From assembly GCA_003427395.1 (NCBI GenBank), contig BFEA01000465.1:183217-230169 (forward strand): a stretch of 46,953 nucleotides of DNA, in the 5' to 3' direction. The notes beneath the pieces were generated by a model that saw nothing but the letters and a program-made list of their open reading frames with translations, made no database searches and was not told the origin of the DNA. The stretch's first letter is position 1, and each line of letters opens with the position of its first letter. Source of the DNA: Chara braunii (Eukaryota > Streptophyta > Charophyceae > Charales > Characeae). This document shows, piece after piece, positions 39,983-46,953 of this stretch. A program made the position numbers and the translations under genes.

Positions 39983-40627
39983 ATGAATACCGAAACCCCT
40001 TTCTGAATCACTGACCGCGAGTGTCTGAGGGATCAAGAGTTCCGACAGTATTGGGAGCACATGTGCCTGTCTGCCCGATCGAGGGTGAAGCCTTTAGAGT
40101 TTCCATACCCGAGGGGAACCAAGCGTATTTGCGAGTGGGATATTGGTCAGACCTTAGAGCTTATTCCCCACCTCCCTGAATACCCCAGCATGTACACGTG
40201 TCAGATCATCGTTGAACCCGACATTGCTATCCTGGATATCGAATCCCCGCCCTATCATCGTATATTCCCTTTCCACTGCTTGACCAGTGTCCCTTGGCAG
40301 GCTTACGCCCCCTACGGGCCCCAACCCCCGTGCTTCGAGTGCATGCAAGACCACACTTACTGAGCGTCGAGCTTCATCCGGCAAACCCGCTCGGAAGCCG
40401 AACGATGGGAGCACAACCTTCGGCTGAGGCCGGCCGCGTCCGATTCAAAGATCTGCGATGTTCGTTGGCGACAGGTACTGAACCGACGAGATAGCCATAG
40501 TGTCTCTGTGGTACACAAAATACGAATCCGTCCCAGAGGACCGGACCAATGGACGCGATTGTCCCGCTCCCCGAAGCCTAAAACAGGACCCTATCCCTCA
40601 CCTACCCACTTGCATTCATATCCCTGA
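39983..40627 (+). pseudogene. unrecognised ORF of the A/B/C family, copy C
   Basis: Starts at ATG 39983 (MNTETPF). A TGA at 40004 replaces the Trp seen in copy B (TGG to TGA), and the frame then reads ITDRECLRDQEFRQYWEH in register with copy B. It continues through PPYHRIFPFHCLTSVPWQAY, PPCFECMQDHTY, a TGA at 40361, then FIRQTRSEAERWEHN and on to TGA at 40625. After that, QEISVPTWDSTP is shared with copy B. Retained register over about 200 codons in two clearly diverged copies is the main support for a real protein. Function unknown. Confidence 0.6.
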
Positions 40628-40747
40628 AACTTGAAACAGGAGATCTCAGTTCCGACCTGGGACTCCACCCCCACTTTTCTAAAATCGTTGGCACACCCCC
40701 TTTCTCGTACTTCCAGGCCCACCCTCACTCCGACCAGGAAGTCGCGC

Positions 40748-41690
40748 TGTCGAGCGCATCGGTCCGGCACCGCACAAGCGGGGTGGGACCCTCCCGGCCG
40801 CGTCACGCAGGAGTTGGTCTGATCCTCGTCACGAATACACATGGAGCTTCCGCAAGCCGCTCCGCTCGAGTGTGCCAGCCATACCTCTCGCGAGCCCCTA
40901 CGACAGGATAGGGCCTATGCGAGGCACGACTTACCTCCACCTTACACGAGTTGTCACCTCCCTTCGGTGGGCACATCCCCGCCGAGCTACCAGTGCACAA
41001 TACGAAAGTTAATCAGCTGCAATCGCAGAGGTGGACCAGTCGAGGACGTTTCTCGTTCGCTGTAGCATATGGGGTATGCATGGTTTTACGCCTCTATCGG
41101 ACCTGCACACGATCCGACGCTTTGAGGGGTTGAGGTCCCAAGTGCAACTTGTCGTCGGTCGACTAGGACGCATCCCACACGCCACATGTACACAACTATA
41201 AAGACATAAAAATTAAAACACACACGCACACGTACATATACAGAACGACACAGAACAAACAATGCAACAACACTCCTAGTCCCTTATTAACCATCCCATA
41301 ACTCTTCGATGCGGAAATCAAACAGGCGTCAAGCGCCGGACTTAGTTTAAAACCGCGCGGAAGCAGGGCTAACTCATATCGATTCGCAATGCAAGCATAT
41401 GCAAGCCGTCGCAATGATGGCGTACTATGTAGTACCCATACTCATGCGGTCCTCGTTAATCTCGAGGGTCGCATTCGACACTCAAGTGTCGGCTGACACC
41501 CACCTTGAGGGAATGATCTCTTGACGTTGAACAACCGTCAGTGAGGTTGAGAACCAGACCCTCTTCTGCGCCCTGCGGAGAGTGGGTGGTATACAGGTTC
41601 ATACCTGTGGTGGCAATCGTCTCTTATCGACCTGGAGACCAGCTCCATCATCTAGGATCTGACTGGAGAGTGGGTTTGACTTTGACGTTT
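40748..41690 (+). repeat. module R1, copy C
   Basis: Matches 16126-17430 and 26388-27275. Here R1 follows directly on the ORF module (GAAGTCGCGCTGTCGAGCGC), giving the uninterrupted order of the family. Confidence 0.75.
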
Positions 41691-42504
41691 GTCACACTGT
41701 AAAAAATCTACGAAGCGAAGGATAACAGGGGATCTCCCTTTTCTCTCAAAAAAACATAATCTGTTTAACCCTTACGCGCGGTCACTGTGGGTCACACGAC
41801 AACACTCAAGGCGTATGTATTTACATATATAGAGAGGGTTATAATTATATGACGATCACTTCTCACAATCACAATGAGACTCCTCTCAGCCATATATATG
41901 TATATGATCGCAGATAATCAAATCCAAAGTCTGAACCCCCAAACATACCTGCAATCACATCAAAAATTCAACCAAAAATCAATGCACTACACGGGGTCAA
42001 CTTCAACCATTCTCTGCACTAACACCCCTTGCTTTAGCCATGCAAGTCTCCCTCTTGTGCAACTCCTCACAATAAAATACTCAGTACTTTTCTTAAATAG
42101 TCATCAAATAAAGTCCGGGCGAAAACACACCAAAACAATTCAAACCACATAGCTAAAGTCTTTAGGTTGGGTGGCAAGAGTGGGTTGGAGTTGAGTCGTG
42201 AACCGACCAATCGGCAACCGACCTCTTATCGGTGATAACAGAAGATGATCCTCGTGGGATCCAACTGAATCTATTCCCGATCCCGATTCAAACGACCAGG
42301 AGGACCTGTAATATAAGACATGTCAATTCCCAAGCTGAACTTATAAGTCCATAGAGAATAATCTTCATATCGCGACCTCACTCAAACATTGTTTTTAATT
42401 AACCAAGTCTAAATTCATCCCTAAGCATATACCTAACAGAAAGGTAGATTCTGGTCGGATCTCCTCTGTATAGAGTGAATCCTCAAAATCGTCACCTGTT
42501 AAAA

Positions 42505-43060
42505 TATAACATCTCCTTTAAACTAAGAAAAATTTGGCAGCTCTTCCCCTGGGAAAGGTGCTTTCTCAAAATTTATACTAACTCAGATATGAAAACAAAA
42601 ATAATATAATTCTGGAAAGTTAAATTTTGGCCTACTCCCTGAATCAGTAAAAATTTGGGCCGCACTCTCTTTAGAAAAATAAATTTTCCAGATTTTTACT
42701 AAGTCAGATATGAACCCAGAGTAAATTTGAGTTCAACTTAGACAAAATTTAACTAAGTTCTTAAATGTGCAGAAATTTTGACAGCACTCCCTCTAGAAAA
42801 GTGCAAATTCAATATTTATACAAAGCTGAGTTCAGAATTTAAATTGACTTTGACTTCTCAAGGTCCAATTTTGTCTAACTCCTTAAATTAGCAAAAATTT
42901 GGACAACACTCCCTTTAAAAAAAAAAGAGACTCCCCAGATTTATACTAAGTCATATATAAAGTTTAGATAAGTTGAATTTTGAAAGGTCAAAATCTAGCT
43001 AACTCCTTGGATTTGCATAAATTTCGACAGCGTTTTCCGTAGAGAAAGTAACTTACCAAT
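42505..43060 (+). repeat. five tandem ~120-bp units able to fold, copy C
   Basis: Core repeats at about 42536, 42659, 42780, 42901 and 43028, all more decayed than in A and B. In unit 4, TTAGCAAAAATTTGG can pair with CCAGATTTATACTAA with a few mismatches. Confidence 0.65.
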
Positions 43061-43363
43061 ATTTATTTAAAGCCAAGTATAAAAAATGATCCCTGAAAAT
43101 GCAAGGATTAACCTAAGTAAAAATAAACCTAGCTCAGAAAATGCATGAATTGAAACTATCTCCTATGACTCTAGCACGTGGTGAGCATCTAAAGCAACTA
43201 CCTGTCATCTGAAACCTAGACCAAATAGGAATCTCACTTAGTCACATGCAAGGTCAAACCACAAAGGTAAGTACTCTCACCAGCTCAAAGTTAACCTTAT
43301 CAAATAATTGTTCATAGTCTTTCAATGATTTATCCATTTATACCCATCTTACATAAGGCATAA

Positions 43364-44615
43364 AGCTACACCACCGAAACTTATGGAACATGTCTAGCTC
43401 AGTCATTGAACATACGCAAACAAAGGGCACAACAACTTTTCTCTTCCTTGGGCACATGACTAGGTCACCCTAGTCACCCTGAACTGTTTAAAATAGTCAA
43501 GTTATCTACAACAAAAAAATTCCCATGATAAATGAAAGTTGAAAAAACATTCCATAAAAAAAAAATCCTTCATATTTATAAATTATCATTCCAATGTTCG
43601 TCCAATTCTAAAATTTTCAGTTTTATTTGATAAGTTTTCATCTAAATATGAGTTTTCCCTTCCAACTACATCTATTTGTTCACGATGGAATGAAAGTCTG
43701 GACGAGTTTATGAAATATTTTAATTAAAATTTAATTTTACTACAACAAATATCTTCTAATTTAGATTGGATTAATTTATTTATGACTGGAAATTTGTACT
43801 TAGAATGATAGTTCAATTAAAATATTTCATGAATTGATCCAGACTTTTATTCCATCTCTAGCATGCAGTCCAAATAAGAAGGGATACTCTATTTTTGAAA
43901 TGAAAGTTTGCAAGTAGGATGAAAAATTTTAGAATTAAAATGACATTTTTTAAGACGGAATAAAAATTTAAATTTTATATTGTAATTTTTCTATAAAATG
44001 ATTATTTAATTCTAAAAAACATTTTGTTGTATAATTGTCTGCACTTAGTTTTCTAAGGTTGCATATAGCTGAACCGATCAACTTAAGCTCAAGATCCAGT
44101 CTGCCCCTACTTACCACGAGTTTACTTTTAATTAATACTCTCTTCAGTTTGTGATAAGCTATATAGTGAGACCACCCAAACTTATGAAACACTGTCTCAC
44201 TAACCTGTTCATAAATAGAATAATAATAAATTATAGTCAATTTATAACCTTCTGGTTCCAGCATGTACACGACATTGGACCAAGACCACCCAAACTTACG
44301 GAACATGTCTGGTCCTCCACCTGATTCTTTCTCTTAAAGCCAAAGCAGGACGAGGCTGAGTCACCCAAACTTATGGAACATGTTCACTCCTCGTTCAAAA
44401 CCAAAAGAAACTGAAAGAAACCTAAAGTAAATAAGACAACCAATCCACCCAAACTTATGGAACATGCTTGGTCCCTCAAAAGTCATCCACAGGTAGCCCT
44501 CGCAAGTCAGAGCAACCAGTCCACCCAAACTTATGGAACCTGTCTGGTTTTCCAAGCAACTCAAAATAAATATAGCACAGGGTCTCCCCAAACTTATGGA
44601 GACTTGCCCAGCCTT
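43364..44615 (+). repeat. seven hairpins with loop motif CACCCAAACTTATGG, copy C
   Basis: Stems: AGCTA/TAGCT (43364-43399), TAGTGAGAC/GTCTCACTA (44164-44202), GGACC/GGTCC (44277-44315), a weaker one near 44352-44394, ACCAA/TTGGT (44439-44472), AACCAG/CTGGTT (44514-44549), and GGGTCTCC/GGAGAC...CCC near 44580-44613. The second differs from its counterpart in copy B by a compensated pair. Confidence 0.75.
43509..44029. mobile_element. 521-bp AT-rich MITE inserted in copy C
   Basis: Ends CAACAAAA/TTTTGTTG are inverted repeats bordered by TA on both sides. The matching place in copy B reads ...ATTATATATAATTGTCTGC, an empty site with the TA only once in register. The interior is palindromic: GATGGAATGAAAGTCTGG (starting near 43684) pairs with a 42-base arm near 43815-43857, and TTCTAAAATTTT (near 43606) pairs with AAAATTTTAGAA. 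TA target use suggests a Tc1/mariner-type element. Confidence 0.8.
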
Positions 44616-44889
44616 TGATAGACCCAGTCTAACTCAAGCAAAACTGTCTTCCTCCCAACCTTCCCCCAGATGCAATCCCACAATCTGCTTCCAGTCAGTA
44701 CAACTAAAACTAAAACTGAATTTGCATAATAATTCCTTTATTAAGTTTGGTTTATGTCCTCAAGTCAAACTGAAAGCCAAAGTAGGAAGACAATCAATTC
44801 ACTCATTCAAATCATTGCAAGACGTACAGATAATGGTTATAACCGATTTATAGAAGGAAAGCGAAATCTTTACCTTTTAGTTCTCTGTC

Positions 44890-45128
44890 TCTAGAACTCC
44901 TCCTGAGTTCCGGCAAAGATCCCACAATCGGTGGGCTGACTTCCCACAGAGTCTTGCTGCGGTCCTACGGGTTGCAGTCCCGCCTGGCGCCTTCCTCTCT
45001 GAACAGGATTAAATTGAGAGTGAGAAGGGTAGAAGGAGGGGCTTCAGACGCTCGAGGTACAGAAGTAGGATTGACTCAATTCTCAGAAGAGGGCCTTATA
45101 ATCTTCAATCACCTGAGGGCCCCGCAAT
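44890..45128 (+). other. conserved terminal hairpin cluster of R2, copy C
   Basis: GAACTC/GAGTTC (44894-44910), GTGGG/CCCAC, the GGTTGCAGTCC arm and the GGGCC/GGGCC(C) pair, as in copies A and B. Confidence 0.65.
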
Positions 45129-45135
45129 GGCGGCC

Positions 45136-45839
45136 AAACTGCGCAATAGTCTGGTAAAACCGACATCCAACTGTCACTTATTGACTCCCCGACGACCCTT
45201 AACGTCGCAGCGATATCCCCGTCGCAGAACTTGGTCAGTCCTCCCTAGTCATGGTGCCTCTACCTCTAACTAAGACCCCAGTTCGCAGCCTTTGGAAAAA
45301 CACACCTCCCATTCTCCTTGGGCTCTACTTGAAAGGGAAGTAATAGCACGGCAAAACCCAATCAAACGCAGCGCGCGTGACGAGCGTGCGCAGCTACAAG
45401 CCTTAAGCACCAGTACACAACTTTATGTAGTCCCCTCAGCACCGGCCCAGCGCCACATCCCTCAACCGTGCAGCAACCCCCAACAACACATATTCCGAAC
45501 CTTGTTGTAAAACACAGACTAAACTTACTGCAGGTACACAGTCTAAAAGGCACAGACTCAGAATACATAGTATTAGACTCACCACAACACGCAGGCTGAT
45601 GGGATGCACGGCATATCGGCTAGCAGACAAACTGTGGCCCCTGTGCTAATCTGTTGTAGGTCTGCTCAAAGGTTGGGCTTTCCACCCGCTAGCAGGTAAG
45701 CTCGTCCCCTCACTGCCCGCTCCCTCACTCCAGCTCGTGCGGTCGATAAGTAATGCGCTGCCCGTTGGTATGTTCCTTCATGCAGATTTGACCGGGCAAA
45801 TCTTCGCCCTGGCCAGGTACGTGTCCCACTTCCACTTCT

Positions 45840-45840
<1 letters not shown>
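45136..45840 (+). repeat. module R3, copy C, first part
   Basis: A Gln/Ser-containing frame (45292-45510) lies where A and B have their longer Gln-rich frames, but here it is short and stop-ridden downstream. No gene is supported. Confidence 0.35.

Positions 45841-45843
<3 letters not shown>

Positions 45844-45911
<68 letters not shown>
45844..45911 (+). repeat. (CT)n microsatellite
   Basis: About 33 CT units, preceded by CCAGGTACGTG and followed by TTTCCATGTAGTCC. It therefore looks like the pyrimidine tract of an intron that has expanded. Copy B has a much shorter pyrimidine tract in a similar context (31219-31249). Confidence 0.9.
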
Positions 45912-45915
<4 letters not shown>

Positions 45916-46953
45916 ATGTAGTCCTAACTTTTGAACACCCATAGCCGTTATTACGATCAGGTTCGATCGATCAAATAGGTAAATGGATAGTGCGCACCCG
46001 GGCACAACGAATACCATCGTGACCAGCAAAACAACACTACTCAGCTTGGTTCACTCGCTCAATCCTTGTACCTCTCTCTCTTGAATAAGATGAGCAAAAT
46101 CATGATGAATCTTCAACTAAAACATGAGTCAGATGCATCTGTCGCTTTCGTGCACGAGGGAGGGAGAGAGAGGCTACTTCCATCGATGAGCAGAAAATGA
46201 GTGAATCTTCTGGTAGATATCGATTAAGTGCACCGCCCGGCGGACCCCCTTACCCGCTTTCTCCGCTTTGTTGCACTCGCATTTCCGTGCAGCCTCTGCA
46301 GGCCGTAGCGGCCAAACCATTCCATGGGCTGCAGATACGAGCCCGCCATCGTGGTCGCCCCACCCAGTAACCAATGTGTAGAGCTTTACTTTGTCGAAAT
46401 CGATCGAGGAACGACCATGATTCGACATTTTCTAACTCCCTCCTCCATAGCTCAACGCGAGTTGTTTCTTATTGGCCTCCCAATCTACTAACCTATCGCA
46501 AAAACTAACATCATATTCTAACGCGCACCTACCGGAAACCTCCGTTTTGAATCTTCCCTCGCCCATTTTCATGAAGAAACGGGTGAGATCTGCACTTTGC
46601 ACCCTCTCCTTTTCTCACCCATCGCCATATCCACGCACGTTCTTTTTTCACTAACTTCTAAATTACTAACTCTTCTACTAATCTGACCTTACCAACGGAC
46701 TCGTCCGGCCTAAGAACTTTGGTTCTGATCTTTGCTCCGCTCGATTCCGTCAAGAATCGGGCGGGCTGCACCTTCTTTTACTCCACCATAGCCAATTTCC
46801 CCCCGTCCTTACCTCCGAGTCTGAATGCATATTGGCGCCTATGTTGCACGGTGGCCGCGGCCTGGCTCGGCCCAGGCCGCGCCCGGGCCGGCCGAAAACT
46901 TTCGGCCGATGCCGCGGCGAATCGGGGAGGGGGGTTGAGGGGCGGGGAACGGG
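45912..46953 (+). repeat. module R3, copy C, cut by the window end
   Basis: Blocks near 46540-46760 (GAAGAAACGGGTGAGATCTG, CTAACTTCTAAATTACTAAC, CGTCAAGAATCGGGCGGGC) resemble 31850-32070 in copy B and 22440-22580 in copy A. The last 120 bases are very GC-rich. No gene is seen. Confidence 0.45.

Larger units (their letters stand above)
41840..45135 (+). repeat. module R2, copy C (structured array)
   Basis: Same order as in A and B. It is lengthened by a 521-bp insertion at 43509-44029. The splice-donor-like AAAGGTAAGTACT has its GT at 43267. Confidence 0.75.

Noticed and set aside
43539-43727. Small Lys/Phe-rich protein
   Set aside because: It lies wholly inside the AT-rich palindromic insertion and is a composition effect.

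Overview
The window reads as nuclear DNA of a plant-like eukaryote, most likely a streptophyte with a repeat-rich genome. The evidence is a Ty3/Gypsy element primed by a plant-type initiator-Met tRNA, a U6 snRNA retropseudogene with an A-tail and target-site duplications, many microsatellites, and no compact gene order. A characean alga or bryophyte is possible, but I cannot fix the species. No intact host protein gene is visible. Almost everything recognisable is mobile or repeated DNA in various states of decay.

Layout. 1-5.2 kb: low-complexity tracts, a U6 retropseudogene, two or three small TA-flanked inverted-repeat elements, a triplicated G-box/hairpin tandem repeat, a nested foldback of 556 bp, a tRNA-like module and a second, deleted U6 fragment. 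5.25-14.35 kb: one complete but dead Ty3/Gypsy element (LTR, PBS, gag, protease, RT, RNase H, integrase with a chromodomain-like tail, PPT, LTR). Its 3' LTR carries a 92-bp exact duplication across a single N, which looks like an assembly join error. 15.1-24.06 kb (copy A), 24.06-33.56 kb (copy B) and 38.5 kb to the window end (copy C): three direct copies of a long modular repeat that I could not assign to a known class. 33.6-35.5 kb: AT-rich DNA with another hairpin array. 35.5-39.3 kb: two head-to-head copies of module R0 flanking an eroded gene.

Modules of the A/B/C family, in order: R0 (3' end of an eroded ORF plus a downstream tract), a (GA)n tract, a short ORF starting at ATG (intact start in two copies, now with stops), R1 (about 0.9-1.3 kb), R2 (five tandem units of about 120 bp, then 7-8 small hairpins, then a conserved hairpin cluster), and R3 (a Gln/Ser/Pro-rich, stop-interrupted frame, then pyrimidine-rich tracts). 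Copies A and B end in a similar short palindrome near 24.03 and 33.54 kb.

The most interesting signal is in R2. Hairpins with a conserved loop and changing stems are repeated inside each copy, and stem changes are compensated between copies (for example one C:G pair in B is G:C in C). This suggests selection on RNA structure, or repair between inverted arms. An unrelated tandem array at 34.9-35.05 kb shows the same design. All alignments and counts were done by eye and are approximate.
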